Source: an uncultured Aquimarina sp.
GTDB lineage: Bacteria; Bacteroidota; Bacteroidia; Flavobacteriales; Flavobacteriaceae
Length of the DNA stretch: 64,000 nucleotides
Direction of reading: 5' to 3'
Assembly: GCA_947502885.1 (NCBI GenBank)
Contig: CANNBP010000007.1
Span: 124,001-188,000 of the forward strand
In this document: one piece after another, positions 26,821-35,416 of the stretch
How positions within the stretch are numbered: the stretch's first letter is position 1
Layout: each line of letters opens with the position of its first letter
The notes under the pieces: generated by a model
What the model saw: the letters and a program-made list of their open reading frames with translations, nothing else
Database searches by the model: none
Told to the model about the DNA's origin: nothing
Position numbers and translations under genes: made by a program

Positions 26821-27993
26821 TTACTTGTCTTTGCTGTTTTTTTCGATTTCTTCTTCTAACTGTGCAGCTCTTTTTTTTATGTTGGAAGTAAAATATCCCA
26901 ATTTTAGATCAGATTCGAACTTTTTTAAATAGGTATTGTAATATTTAAGTTTAATTTTTGGGTCTTTATAATAAACATCGGCCAACATAGCCAATTGATA
27001 ATGACCTCTAGAATAGTCTGGGTTTTCTTTAAGAGACAGTTTAATGTATTTTATAGCTTGTTCCCATTTTTCAAGAAAGCGATATGACATAGCTATAGAA
27101 AAAAGATCATCTTCTATAGGAGTATCTTTTAATGCTAATGCTTTTTTATAACACGTTAATGCTTTGTTATGCTTTTCTAATTGCTGATATGAATACCCCA
27201 AAGAGGTGTATAAATTTGCAGATTTAGCATCGTATCTTATAGCTTCTAGAAAATGAGGAATTGCTTTTTTGTATTCACGTGTTTGGCTGTAGCATAATGC
27301 TAATTTGTTATGCACAAACTCATTTTTTTGGTTTAATGAAAATAGTTTTTCGAAGTATGGTAATGCTTCATAATAGTTTTTTTTAATCAAGAAACTCTGA
27401 CCCAAAACACTAATGAGTTCTACATTTTCTGGATAAGATTGTAAGCCTATATTTGTTGTTTTCAATACTAGATCATACTCCTTTTTTTTGAGGTAGTACT
27501 TAGATATTTCAAAACAACTTTTTTGATGTGTAGAATCTAGTAAAAAGGCCTTTTTAAAATAAGAGATAGCCAATGTATCATTTAATTTTTTCTTTACAAT
27601 ACCTAATTGATATTGAAAATCTGGGTTTTTGGGGTGATTAGATGTAAGAATAGTATACAGGCTATCTGCAGTCTCATATTTGCTGGTGTTTTTTAAGAGT
27701 TTTGCATATTCGACTTTTGTGGATAGGTTAGCTTTATACTCTTCGAGAATTTTCTTATAGAGTTCTAAGGCATCGGAATAGGTACCTTTGGCTTTATGTG
27801 CTCTTGCCATTTGTAGATAAATATATTGATCCTTTTGTGAAATCTTTTGATATGATCGAATGGCGTCAGAATAATTGCTTATATGATACAAACTATCTGC
27901 TTTGGCCAGAGTTGTGTTTTGTGCTTTTATATTGGTTATGAGGCAAAACTGAAATAAGGCACATAAGATTAAATACGGGTAACGTATGGTCAT
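26821..27993 (-). CDS. Secreted TPR-repeat protein
   Basis: The 390-residue protein has a signal peptide (to about 25, NIKAQ) and roughly nine to ten TPR motifs. Repeats such as LYTSLGYSYQQLEKHNKAL and VHNKLALCYSQTREYKKAI match the W-LG-Y-A-F-A-P pattern. TPR arrays mediate protein-protein contacts, here in the periplasm or outer membrane. It lies between the lipoprotein and the second M56 gene but is separated from the latter by a strong terminator, so it has its own promoter. Confidence 0.85.
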   Translation of the reverse strand: MTIRYPYLILCALFQFCLITNIKAQNTTLAKADSLYHISNYSDAIRSYQKISQKDQYIYLQMARAHKAKGTYSDALELYKKILEEYKANLSTKVEYAKLLKNTSKYETADSLYTILTSNHPKNPDFQYQLGIVKKKLNDTLAISYFKKAFLLDSTHQKSCFEISKYYLKKKEYDLVLKTTNIGLQSYPENVELISVLGQSFLIKKNYYEALPYFEKLFSLNQKNEFVHNKLALCYSQTREYKKAIPHFLEAIRYDAKSANLYTSLGYSYQQLEKHNKALTCYKKALALKDTPIEDDLFSIAMSYRFLEKWEQAIKYIKLSLKENPDYSRGHYQLAMLADVYYKDPKIKLKYYNTYLKKFESDLKLGYFTSNIKKRAAQLEEEIEKNSKDK

Positions 27994-28134
27994 ATATTCT
28001 CTTTTTTTGATATGTAATAAAGAAACTTAATAAGAAAACGAGTTGCCATTTTCTAGTGTTGGGAGGAGAAAACTATCAAAGTAACAGTTAAAACTAATCA
28101 TTTTGATAGACATATGATTCCTTTTAGAGTAGGG

Positions 28135-28174
28135 AAAAACTAAAGCTGAAGCTTAAGCTTCAGCTTTAGTTTTT
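28135..28174. terminator. 40-bp perfect palindrome, bidirectional terminator
   Basis: The sequence 28135-28174 is an exact inverted repeat with 20-base arms. The core is GCTGAAGCTT/AAGCTTCAGC and the outer arms end in A5 and T5. On the minus strand it follows the second M56 gene stop by 22 bp. Confidence 0.85.
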
Positions 28175-28196
28175 CAACTTTCGTTTGTTCCTTTAA

Positions 28197-29642
28197 TTAG
28201 TTATTTGACATTTTATGAGATAACAAATCGAGTTTCAAACTATAAGAAGGAACATTTAATCCTTTTTTGGTTTTTATAGTGGTAAAATCTAAGGTGTTTT
28301 TATCAATTTTTTTCGCTTTAGAATCTTTAAAGTACCCAGTACATACCCCATCAATAGTTTTCTCTGCATAACCTGTTCCATATTCTATGTGGAGCTGATA
28401 CTTATCCTCAGGAATATTTTTTATATATGAAGTAACATTTTTTTCTAAGTGTTTACTTCTAATTCGTTTACCATTAGTAAGGGAAACAACATCAACAATG
28501 ACTTCTGTATTTGCTCCTACTGTTAATTTTAAGTAATTGTCAAGTTTCATATCATAAACAGAATTTTTATTAATACAGCTTGGTTTAGATGCAGCCTTCT
28601 TTTTCTTAAGGGGAAGATTTACAATATTGTTAGTTGGTGTTTTTTTTGTCTGCGTATTAGTAGAAACTATTTTTTTAGTGCTTTCAGTTGTGTCGTCTTT
28701 TGAAACCTTAGTACGTTGGGGTATATTACTTTTAGATGTTTCTGCACTTCTTGTGGTACCTTCGTTAGCTATACTAGATTCATTTTTAGAAGAAGTATAT
28801 CCTAGAATTCCTATAATCACAGGAATTAGGAATAAGTATTTAAATTTTGCAGTAGATTTGGATTTGGATTTTTGTAACATAAGTATTCGTTTTTTGATTA
28901 AAGAATGATTGAAAAAATGATTGACAAATGTGATTTCTTGTGTTTGAAAAGTCGCATTTAATAAGTGTTCTATATAGTTTCGCTTGTCATTAGATGATAT
29001 TACGGCAGCATCGGCAATGTATTCATGCAATAGTGTAACCCTAGATTGATAGATGTATATTAAAGGATTCCACCAGCATATAATCTTAAGAAACTCATAC
29101 CATATTTGATCCAAGGAGTGTTTATGTCGTACATGTACAAGTTCATGAATAAGAATTTGTTTCTTAGAAGTTTCACTTAAACCATCTCCTAAATAGATAG
29201 AATTCCAAAATGAAAAAGCTTGATTGCTATTTGGGATCGTAATGATGGTCTTTGTGTTTTGAATACTTTTAAGCGAAACTGTTTTTAGAATTTTAAGTTT
29301 GTGTAATTTTAATATTAGAATGAGTGAGCTAATTATAATACCTAATAGATAAATTATTACCCATAAATCTTCTGGATACTCAAAAATCATTTCTGCAGCT
29401 TCAATATGAGTAAGCTTGTCTGAAGTAGTTTTAATTACTCTTTCAATTTCTAAAACATACTCAGCGGGCGTACTGGCTTTAAATGTATCGATCTTAATAA
29501 ATGGTAAGGTTAATGATAAAAGAGGCGTGAGTATAAGATATAATCTATTCCAAACAAAGAAAGTATCTCTTTTGTGAAATAAATCGTATAAAATCAAAAA
29601 TAGTAGTTGAAAAACTAAAATTTGTAAGATGTAATGTAACAT
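28197..29642 (-). CDS. M56 (BlaR1-like) sensor metallopeptidase, second copy
   Basis: The 481-residue protein has N-terminal membrane helices (about 4-20, 33-50, 92-112, and LFLIPVIIGILGY near 270-285), the M56 zinc motif HELVHVRHKH at 166-175 and a late LHEYIADAAVI. The region after the last helix is Ser/Thr/Lys-rich (about 290-350), then a beta-rich segment of about 110 residues. It has no coiled-coil tail, unlike the first copy. It is cotranscribed with the BlaI homolog upstream (5-bp gap) and presumably relays an envelope signal to it by proteolysis. The beta-lactam-binding domain of true BlaR1 is absent. Confidence 0.88.
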   Translation of the reverse strand: MLHYILQILVFQLLFLILYDLFHKRDTFFVWNRLYLILTPLLSLTLPFIKIDTFKASTPAEYVLEIERVIKTTSDKLTHIEAAEMIFEYPEDLWVIIYLLGIIISSLILILKLHKLKILKTVSLKSIQNTKTIITIPNSNQAFSFWNSIYLGDGLSETSKKQILIHELVHVRHKHSLDQIWYEFLKIICWWNPLIYIYQSRVTLLHEYIADAAVISSNDKRNYIEHLLNATFQTQEITFVNHFFNHSLIKKRILMLQKSKSKSTAKFKYLFLIPVIIGILGYTSSKNESSIANEGTTRSAETSKSNIPQRTKVSKDDTTESTKKIVSTNTQTKKTPTNNIVNLPLKKKKAASKPSCINKNSVYDMKLDNYLKLTVGANTEVIVDVVSLTNGKRIRSKHLEKNVTSYIKNIPEDKYQLHIEYGTGYAEKTIDGVCTGYFKDSKAKKIDKNTLDFTTIKTKKGLNVPSYSLKLDLLSHKMSNN

Positions 29643-29647
29643 AGCGA

Positions 29648-30007
29648 TTACTTTTCTTTGTTTAATTCTTTTAAAATCTGTTCAAGATCCTTAATATCCA
29701 TATCGTTTTTTTTGACAAAAAAGGATACCATATTTCTAAACGAGCCATTAAAATAATTAGTCATTAATTTGTTAATAGATTGATTGCTATATTCTTCTTT
29801 TTTTACAAGTGGGAAATAGATATAACCTTTTCCTTCTTTGCGATGTGATACGAACTCTTTGTTTTCTAAAATTCTAATAATAGTAGAAATGGTATTATAA
29901 GCAGGTTTGGGATCTGACATGTTTTCTATAATAGTTGCAACGTTAGCTTCTTCTAATTGCCATAAGCGTTGCATTATTTCTTCTTCTGCCTTTGTGAGTT
30001 GTTTCAT
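29648..30007 (-). CDS. BlaI/MecI family repressor, second copy
   Basis: The 119-residue BlaI-type winged helix reads KQLTKAEEEIMQRLWQLEEA, PAYNTISTIIRILENKEFV and EGKGYIYFPLVKKEEY, then a C-terminal dimerisation region. It is a paralog of the regulator at 12404 but their operators differ. It begins the operon with the M56 gene downstream. Confidence 0.92.
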   Translation of the reverse strand: MKQLTKAEEEIMQRLWQLEEANVATIIENMSDPKPAYNTISTIIRILENKEFVSHRKEGKGYIYFPLVKKEEYSNQSINKLMTNYFNGSFRNMVSFFVKKNDMDIKDLEQILKELNKEK

Positions 30008-30048
30008 TAATTTGTATTTAAATTATCTATAGTAGCCCTTAATTATTC

Positions 30049-30114
30049 AACTAATTATTTAGTTCTATAAAACAAATGTAACTAAAAATTTAGTTATAAC
30101 TAAATTTTTAGTTA
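30049..30114 (-). promoter_or_regulatory. Three-dyad operator and promoter of the second BlaI/M56 operon
   Basis: Three 16-bp sites with consensus AACTAAwwwwTTAGTT lie at 30049-30064, 30080-30095 and 30098-30113. The last two join into a 36-bp perfect palindrome (30079-30114). On the minus strand a -7 box TACATTTG (complement of 30073-30080) sits between site 1 and site 2, so the palindrome would cover the region upstream of the -7 box and the third dyad the transcript start. I see no good -33 TTTG. The pattern is expected for autorepression by the BlaI protein. Confidence 0.72.
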
Positions 30115-30266
30115 AAAAAGTTCTCTTCATACAATGTAAAATATCTGTTACTTGGTTTTTGGGTTGTAAAAAAGGAGAATAGGACATTTCTTTTGTAAAA
30201 CTATTACATTGTAATAAGTCAATTTACTTTCGAAACGTTATGAATATGATAGGAGTAAAAAGAGGA

Positions 30267-30722
30267 TTACCTGTTATTATCAGTAATTCTTTTTTGAGAT
30301 AACTCAATTTCTGTGGTTTTCATCTCAAATGTAATAGGGAGCGTGTATATGTTTTCATTTGGATTAGTGCTTTCTTGATCTTTCTTTCGTTTTATTGGAA
30401 TCAATTTAGGGAATGACCTTAACGTTCTTACAGCTTCTTTCTCTAATTCTAGTGCAGAAGCTTTTACTTGAATATCTACAATTTGACCTATTTGATTAAT
30501 TTTAAATCTGGCATAAATTCGATTAGTACCAGATTTTGCAAATGATTTTACTCCAATAGTATTATAATTGGTATTAACGAATTTTTTAATTTCGTTTATA
30601 ATACAACTTTTTCGACTGCGATCATTTGTTGCATCCTTACAATTGGGAGTAGTAAAACTAGTTTGAGAAAAAGAAATAGAAAAAAACATTAACCCGAAGG
30701 ATAATATAACAAAATGTCGCAT
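30267..30722 (-). CDS. Secreted protein with TonB C-terminal-like domain
   Basis: The 151-residue protein has a signal peptide (to about 20, ISFSQ). An NCKDATNDRSRKSC segment is followed by a TonB-C-like fold: ARFKINQIGQIVDIQVKA, EKEAVRTLRSFPKLIPI and a final TLPITFEM. Energy-transducer TonB proteins carry this domain, but here no transmembrane anchor plus Pro-rich spacer precedes it. I call it TonB-C-like, function unknown. It is monocistronic. Confidence 0.7.
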   Translation of the reverse strand: MRHFVILSFGLMFFSISFSQTSFTTPNCKDATNDRSRKSCIINEIKKFVNTNYNTIGVKSFAKSGTNRIYARFKINQIGQIVDIQVKASALELEKEAVRTLRSFPKLIPIKRKKDQESTNPNENIYTLPITFEMKTTEIELSQKRITDNNR

Positions 30723-30895
30723 AATTTTGGGGTAGTTTTATGTTCAATTATTGGTTGATAGTATGTTAACGTACGCAAAAGAAGAAAATAAAACCCTATT
30801 TAGAAAGCTTAGTATGTATTAATAACCGATTCATAAGATAAGTTTACATTTGAGTAACAAAAAGGAAACAAAAACGTCATATAACTAAAAAAATA

Positions 30896-31396
30896 ATGGA
30901 TATTGCTTTAATCATAATAGGATTCTTGTTTTGCCTTTTAGGAATTATCGGTAGCTTTCTTCCTGTATTGCCCGGACCATTTACGGCTTGGTTTGGTTTA
31001 TTGATTCTTTATTTTACAAATGCAATTCCTCAAGATTGGGTTTTTTTAGGAGTTACTTTAGGAATTTCTATTTTGGTTTGGATTCTTGATTATTTGGTGC
31101 CTGCATTGGGAACAAAAAGATTTGGAGGAACTAAATACGGAATGATAGGCAGTTCAATAGGGCTTATTATTGGGATTTTATTTTTAGGCCCTTTAGGTAT
31201 TATTATAGGTCCTTTTGCTGGGGCTTTTATTGGCGAACTCATAAAAGATAGTAATGAGACATCAAGAGCGTTAAAAGCTGCAGTAGGATCATTTATAGGC
31301 TTTTTGGCTGGTACATTTATTAAATTTATTGTTTCGGTAGGTTTTATCATATTTTATTGCAAAATTATATTAGATAATTGGGAAACAGTTTTTTAG
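30896..31396 (+). CDS. DUF456 membrane protein
   Basis: The 166-residue protein is mostly hydrophobic with four to five membrane helices, and has the DUF456 signature LGIIGSFLPVLPGPFTAWFG and GTKRFGGTKYGMIGSSIG. The Gly-rich, zipper-like pattern GIIIGPFAGAFIGE is typical. Function is unknown. It is adjacent to but not tightly linked with the Rrf2 operon. Confidence 0.85.
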   Translation: MDIALIIIGFLFCLLGIIGSFLPVLPGPFTAWFGLLILYFTNAIPQDWVFLGVTLGISILVWILDYLVPALGTKRFGGTKYGMIGSSIGLIIGILFLGPLGIIIGPFAGAFIGELIKDSNETSRALKAAVGSFIGFLAGTFIKFIVSVGFIIFYCKIILDNWETVF

Positions 31397-31444
31397 TGAT
31401 TTTTGCACATGAGGTTTAAGACGTACATTTGAATGGGTATAAAT

Positions 31445-31476
31445 TTTATAAAGGATATTTTTGTCCTTTATAAAAA
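31445..31476 (+). promoter_or_regulatory. Inverted repeat upstream of the Rrf2 gene (candidate operator)
   Basis: TTTTATAAAGGA (31445-31456) and TCCTTTATAAAA (31465-31476) are perfect 12-bp arms around an 8-bp spacer. A candidate -33 TTTG (31461-31464) lies within the spacer, so a bound regulator would block the promoter. The best candidate ligand is the Rrf2 protein encoded 33 bp downstream. Confidence 0.65.
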
Positions 31477-31492
31477 AAAGAAGTAAATTTGT
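31461..31492 (+). promoter_or_regulatory. Promoter of the Rrf2/NO-reductase operon
   Basis: TTTG (31461-31464), 20 bp, then TAAATTTG (31485-31492) fits the Bacteroidota consensus, with a start site near 31499 and the ATG at 31509. A second candidate, TTTG (31402-31405)-N18-TACATTTG (31424-31431), lies further up. Confidence 0.65.
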
Positions 31493-31508
31493 CCCATAAT
31501 TAAATTAT

Positions 31509-31940
31509 ATGTTTTCAAAATCTTGCGAATATGGTCTTCGAGCTGTGATCTTTATTGCTCAACAGTCTACTCAAAATAATAAGGTGAGTATAAGTACTAT
31601 TTCAGAAGAAATCAATTCTCCTTCGGCTTTTACTGCAAAGATTTTGCAACAATTAACACGCACCAATATTGTAAAGTCAATTAAAGGTCCTTATGGAGGG
31701 TTTATGATTGAAAATGAAAAGATGGATACCAAGTTAAGCGAAATTGTGAGTATTCTAGATGGAGATTCAATATACACAGGATGCGGTCTTGGCCTTAAAC
31801 AATGCGATGCAAGCTCTCCTTGTCCACTGCATTTTAAATTTATAGAAATTAGAGAAAACCTTAGAGATATGTTAGAAAATACATCTCTAAAATCTATTGC
31901 AGATGATATGAATAGTGACTTAACAATACTAAGGAGATAA
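31509..31940 (+). CDS. Rrf2 family regulator with three-cysteine motif
   Basis: The 143-residue protein has the Rrf2 winged helix (MFSKSCEYGLRAVIFIAQQ, SAFTAKILQQLTRTNIVKSI, GPYGGFMIE) and a cluster of cysteines C92, C99 and C105 in the position where IscR and NsrR bind an Fe-S cluster. NsrR senses nitric oxide. With an NO reductase gene and a truncated haemoglobin downstream, an NO-sensing role is an inference from context. It starts an operon running to 35360. I do not name it nsrR because cluster type and DNA target are unproven. Confidence 0.85.
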   Translation: MFSKSCEYGLRAVIFIAQQSTQNNKVSISTISEEINSPSAFTAKILQQLTRTNIVKSIKGPYGGFMIENEKMDTKLSEIVSILDGDSIYTGCGLGLKQCDASSPCPLHFKFIEIRENLRDMLENTSLKSIADDMNSDLTILRR

Positions 31941-31985
31941 AAAAAAATTAAACACATAGAGGATAAAAAGATCTTTTAATCATTT

Positions 31986-32447
31986 ATGAAAAACACAAAA
32001 TACAAATATTCGATAGCGATCACCTTTATTTGGATAGGATTTGTATGTGCAATAAGCTTTATGGAGGCATGGCTAAAGTTTCAAGCACCAGGTATTACTA
32101 CAAAATTAGGTTTAGGAATAGGACAACTAGTTTTTGATGCTCTAAATAAAATTGAAATTGTATGTGCTCTTTTAATACTTATGAACCTATTTGGTATGCA
32201 AGAAATAAGAAGAAAAAACTCTATAGCCATCTTTTTTTATATACCACTATTAATGATATGTATTCAATCGATATGGTTGTTACCAGCATTAGATAACAGA
32301 GCAAATTTAATCATTCAAGATATAGCCGTTCCAAAAAGTAAAATGCACATGTGGTATGTGTTATTAGAGATAATAAAGGTAGTCTCCTTAAGTGTTTATG
32401 CAGTCAAGCTTTTTGCCAACCTAAGTGTAAAGTTTAAAAATCAATAA
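31986..32447 (+). CDS. Four-helix membrane protein of the NO-reductase operon
   Basis: The 153-residue protein has about four membrane helices (near 9-27, 46-68, 80-100 and 124-145) with no motif I recognise as catalytic. The segment MEAWLKFQAPG is distinctive. It sits between the Rrf2 gene and the ferredoxin gene with only 2 bp to the latter. A role in the membrane near the NO reductase is plausible but unproven. Confidence 0.65.
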   Translation: MKNTKYKYSIAITFIWIGFVCAISFMEAWLKFQAPGITTKLGLGIGQLVFDALNKIEIVCALLILMNLFGMQEIRRKNSIAIFFYIPLLMICIQSIWLLPALDNRANLIIQDIAVPKSKMHMWYVLLEIIKVVSLSVYAVKLFANLSVKFKNQ

Positions 32448-32449
32448 AT

Positions 32450-32776
32450 ATGAATCTTAATACAATTTTAAAAGTCACCATCATAGATTCATTTGAAGAA
32501 GCTCATGAAATCTATTTTAAACGATATGATTACCCAAATCTAATGGAGTTGATTATCGATAATTACTATGAAGAGATTGGTGACTGTGGAGGTAGGGGTT
32601 TATGTGGTACATGTCATGTTAAAAGTGATTTGAGTATAGTAAATCATGTTCTAGAAGAGGTAGAGGTTCAAACCCTTTCCAAGCTTGACAGTAGTGTCAC
32701 TAGCCGTTTGGCATGTCAAATTATGGTAGATGAAAAAATAAACAAAAGATCTTTTAAAATCATAAGTGATAATTAA
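32450..32776 (+). CDS. Adrenodoxin-type 2Fe-2S ferredoxin
   Basis: The 108-residue protein has four cysteines in adrenodoxin-like spacing: C46-x5-C52-x2-C55 (DCGGRGLCGTCHV) and C89 in SRLACQIMV. The fold of this family carries a single electron at low potential. It is cytoplasmic. Because the operon also encodes a quinol NO reductase, the ferredoxin could supply electrons to an unidentified partner or act as a sensor. The next gene begins 7 bp after its stop. Confidence 0.85.
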   Translation: MNLNTILKVTIIDSFEEAHEIYFKRYDYPNLMELIIDNYYEEIGDCGGRGLCGTCHVKSDLSIVNHVLEEVEVQTLSKLDSSVTSRLACQIMVDEKINKRSFKIISDN

Positions 32777-32783
32777 TAAAATT

Positions 32784-33119
32784 ATGGAAATAGTATCCCT
32801 TACAGAGAACCTGTTATACAAAGAAGATAAGCCTGCTATAACAGTCTTACTAGCAACAGAAACATCAAAAGAAATTAGAATTGCAATGAAAAAAGGACAG
32901 GTGATGAAAGAGCATAAAGCTCCGTATCCTATACGTGTCGAAATATTTGAAGGAGCAATTGATTTTGGTGTTAATGGAGAAAAATATCGTCTAAACAAAG
33001 CACATTTATTGGCATTAGAAGCCAATGTATCTCATGATTTAACATGCATAGAAGATTGCATTATACGACTATCGATTTCAAAATTTGATACAGTAAACAG
33101 AGTTCAAGATTTAGCATAA
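32784..33119 (+). CDS. Cupin-domain protein
   Basis: The 111-residue protein resembles a small cupin: GQVMKEHKAPYPIRVEIFEGAIDFGVNGEKYRLNKAHLLALEANVSH (shown in function, not length) has the usual strand pattern, with a His in KEHKAP and a His in NVSHDL but a reduced metal-site set. The frame extends to 32766, but the ATG at 32784 leaves no overlap with the ferredoxin gene. It probably binds a small ligand. It is the third gene of the putative NO operon. Confidence 0.6.
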   Translation: MEIVSLTENLLYKEDKPAITVLLATETSKEIRIAMKKGQVMKEHKAPYPIRVEIFEGAIDFGVNGEKYRLNKAHLLALEANVSHDLTCIEDCIIRLSISKFDTVNRVQDLA

Positions 33120-33140
33120 AACAGACTTAATAGAATAAAA

Positions 33141-35360
33141 ATGAAAAAGATTTGGATTGGATTTACCAGCGTTGTTGTATTATCATTTATAGCATTGATA
33201 TGGGTTGGTACAGAAATTTATCAAACACAACCTCCTATTCCCGATACCGTTCGTGTTAAAGAAACGCAAGAAATCGTATTTACAAAAGAAGACATACAAA
33301 CAGGACAAAATGTTTGGGAATCAATAGGGGGAATGGAGGTAGGTTCTATATGGGGACATGGAAGTTATGTGGCTCCTGATTGGACAGCAGATTGGATTCA
33401 TAAAGAAGCATTGTTTATGCTTGATACATGGGCACAAAAAGATTTTAGTAAAAACTACCAAAACCTAGGAGTTGAAGAAAAAGCAGCACTTAAAGCTCGA
33501 CTAATAAAAGATATCAAAACCAATACATATAGTGCTTCTGATAATAGTATTGTTATATCAACTAGTCGGTATGAAGCGATCAAACAGAACTCTAAGTATT
33601 ATGCTGGTATTTTCTCTGAAGGACACGAGCAATACGCTATTCAAAAAGGAGCATTAGTCGATAAAGAAAAATTAGCACAGCTTAATGCCTTTTTATTTTG
33701 GACATCGTGGGCAGCAAGTACAAATAGACCTAATAAAGAATATACGTATACTTCAAATTGGCCACATGAGCCTTTGATAGATAATACCATAACACCAGAC
33801 TCACAAATATGGTCAGGATTCTCTGTAGTATTACTGCTATTGTTTATTGGGGTATTGACATATTATTATGTTAGAAATCATGAAAAAGGAGAAGCAATAG
33901 TACATCCAAATAGAGACCCATTATCAAAGCTGATCTTAACCAAATCACAAAAATCTGTATTAAAATACTTTATAGTAATCTCTTTGTTAATTGGATTACA
34001 GATTCTCTTAGGAATCCTTACAGTGCATTACACTGTCGAAGGGCAGGCATTTTTTGGCTTTGATTTGGCAAGTATATTACCATATTCTATAACTAGAACC
34101 TGGCATACTCAATTAGCCGTATTCTGGATAGCCGCAACGTGGTTAGCAACGGGACTATTTTTGGCTCCTATGATTAGTGGTAGAGAAATGAAATTTCAGG
34201 TTTTTGGAATCAATTTTCTCTTCGGGGCTTTATTAATCATTGTATTAGGTTCATTGATTGGAGAGTGGTTAGGAGTTCATCAATTCTTTGACTTAACAAC
34301 CAATTTTTTCTTTGGTCATCAAGGGTATGAATACATGGATTTGGGTAGGTTTTGGCAAATTTTTCTTGCAATTGGATTGATTTTATGGATGATAATGGTG
34401 GGTAGACATATACTGTATGGGATCAAAAAAAATGATGATTCAAAACATTTGTTGACGATCCTGTTAATTTCTGTTATTGCCATAGGTATGTTTTTCTTTT
34501 CAGGGTTAATGTATGGAGAGAATAGTAGTTTGCCTGTAATTAATTATTGGAGGTGGTGGTTAGTTCATTTGTGGGTTGAAGGCTTTTTTGAAGTTTTTGC
34601 AACAGTAATTATTGCGTTTATCTTTTTAAGAATGAAAATATTATCAGCAAAAACTGCTGGTAAAGCCTCAATAGCTTCTGCAACCATATTTCTGGCAGGA
34701 GGAATTATAGGAACATTACATCATTTGTATTACTCGGGAACACCAGTACAGGCCATAGCATTGGGAGCCACTTTTAGTGCTTTAGAAGTAGTGCCACTTA
34801 CATTAATGGGCTTTGAAATTAGAGAAAACTGGAATCTTTTAAAAGAGAATCAATGGATGCAAAAATATAAATGGCCCATTTTCTTTTTCATTGCTGTAGC
34901 CTTTTGGAATATGGTGGGAGCTGGGGTGTTTGGTTTCCTTATAAATCCTCCAATTGCACTATACTATATTCAAGGGTTAAATACTACTGCTGTTCATGCG
35001 CATACGGCATTGTTTGGAGTATACGGCATGTTAGGAATGGGATTCATAATCATTTGTTTACGATTCTATTCAAACAGAGAATGGAACACAACAAAATTGA
35101 AGAGAGCTTTTTGGTTTCTAAATATTGGCTTGATTGCCATGGTGATATTAAGCTTACTTCCTGTTGGTGTTATTCAAGCCTATACTTCTATCACCAAAGG
35201 GTATTCTTTTGCGAGAGATGCAGAGCTATTGTATTCGCCTACTGTTCAGACATTAAAATGGTTACGCATGATTGGTGATGTCATATTCTCGATAGGAATA
35301 TTTTACTTCTGTTGGTTTACAATAAAAGAAACGGCCTACTGTCTTAAAAGAAAAAATTAA
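33141..35360 (+). CDS. norB: Quinol-dependent nitric oxide reductase (qNor)
   Basis: The 739-residue protein has an N-terminal membrane anchor, a large soluble domain (about 35-215) with GGMEVGSIWGHGSYVAPDW as in qNor, and then about 12 to 13 membrane helices of the heme-copper oxidase superfamily. Heme and metal ligands are visible in TRTWHTQLAVFWIA, WLVHLWVEGFFEVFATV, LHHLYYSGTP and TTAVHAHTALFGVYG. The enzyme reduces two NO to N2O with electrons from quinol at the inner membrane. It has no separate cytochrome c subunit (norC), as expected for a qNor. The ATG at 33141 is 21 bp after the cupin stop. Confidence 0.95.
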   Translation: MKKIWIGFTSVVVLSFIALIWVGTEIYQTQPPIPDTVRVKETQEIVFTKEDIQTGQNVWESIGGMEVGSIWGHGSYVAPDWTADWIHKEALFMLDTWAQKDFSKNYQNLGVEEKAALKARLIKDIKTNTYSASDNSIVISTSRYEAIKQNSKYYAGIFSEGHEQYAIQKGALVDKEKLAQLNAFLFWTSWAASTNRPNKEYTYTSNWPHEPLIDNTITPDSQIWSGFSVVLLLLFIGVLTYYYVRNHEKGEAIVHPNRDPLSKLILTKSQKSVLKYFIVISLLIGLQILLGILTVHYTVEGQAFFGFDLASILPYSITRTWHTQLAVFWIAATWLATGLFLAPMISGREMKFQVFGINFLFGALLIIVLGSLIGEWLGVHQFFDLTTNFFFGHQGYEYMDLGRFWQIFLAIGLILWMIMVGRHILYGIKKNDDSKHLLTILLISVIAIGMFFFSGLMYGENSSLPVINYWRWWLVHLWVEGFFEVFATVIIAFIFLRMKILSAKTAGKASIASATIFLAGGIIGTLHHLYYSGTPVQAIALGATFSALEVVPLTLMGFEIRENWNLLKENQWMQKYKWPIFFFIAVAFWNMVGAGVFGFLINPPIALYYIQGLNTTAVHAHTALFGVYGMLGMGFIIICLRFYSNREWNTTKLKRAFWFLNIGLIAMVILSLLPVGVIQAYTSITKGYSFARDAELLYSPTVQTLKWLRMIGDVIFSIGIFYFCWFTIKETAYCLKRKN

Positions 35361-35370
35361 ACTAATAACA

Positions 35371-35399
35371 AGCATAAACCCTGAATAAGGGTTTATGCT
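35371..35399 (+). other. Strong hairpin between qNor and haemoglobin genes
   Basis: AGCATAAACCCT (35371-35382) and AGGGTTTATGCT (35388-35399) form a perfect 12-bp stem with a 5-base loop GAATA. No T-tract follows, so it may be an mRNA processing or stability element, or a weak terminator, between the two genes. Confidence 0.65.
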
Positions 35400-35416
35400 G
35401 ATAAAATGATATTGAA

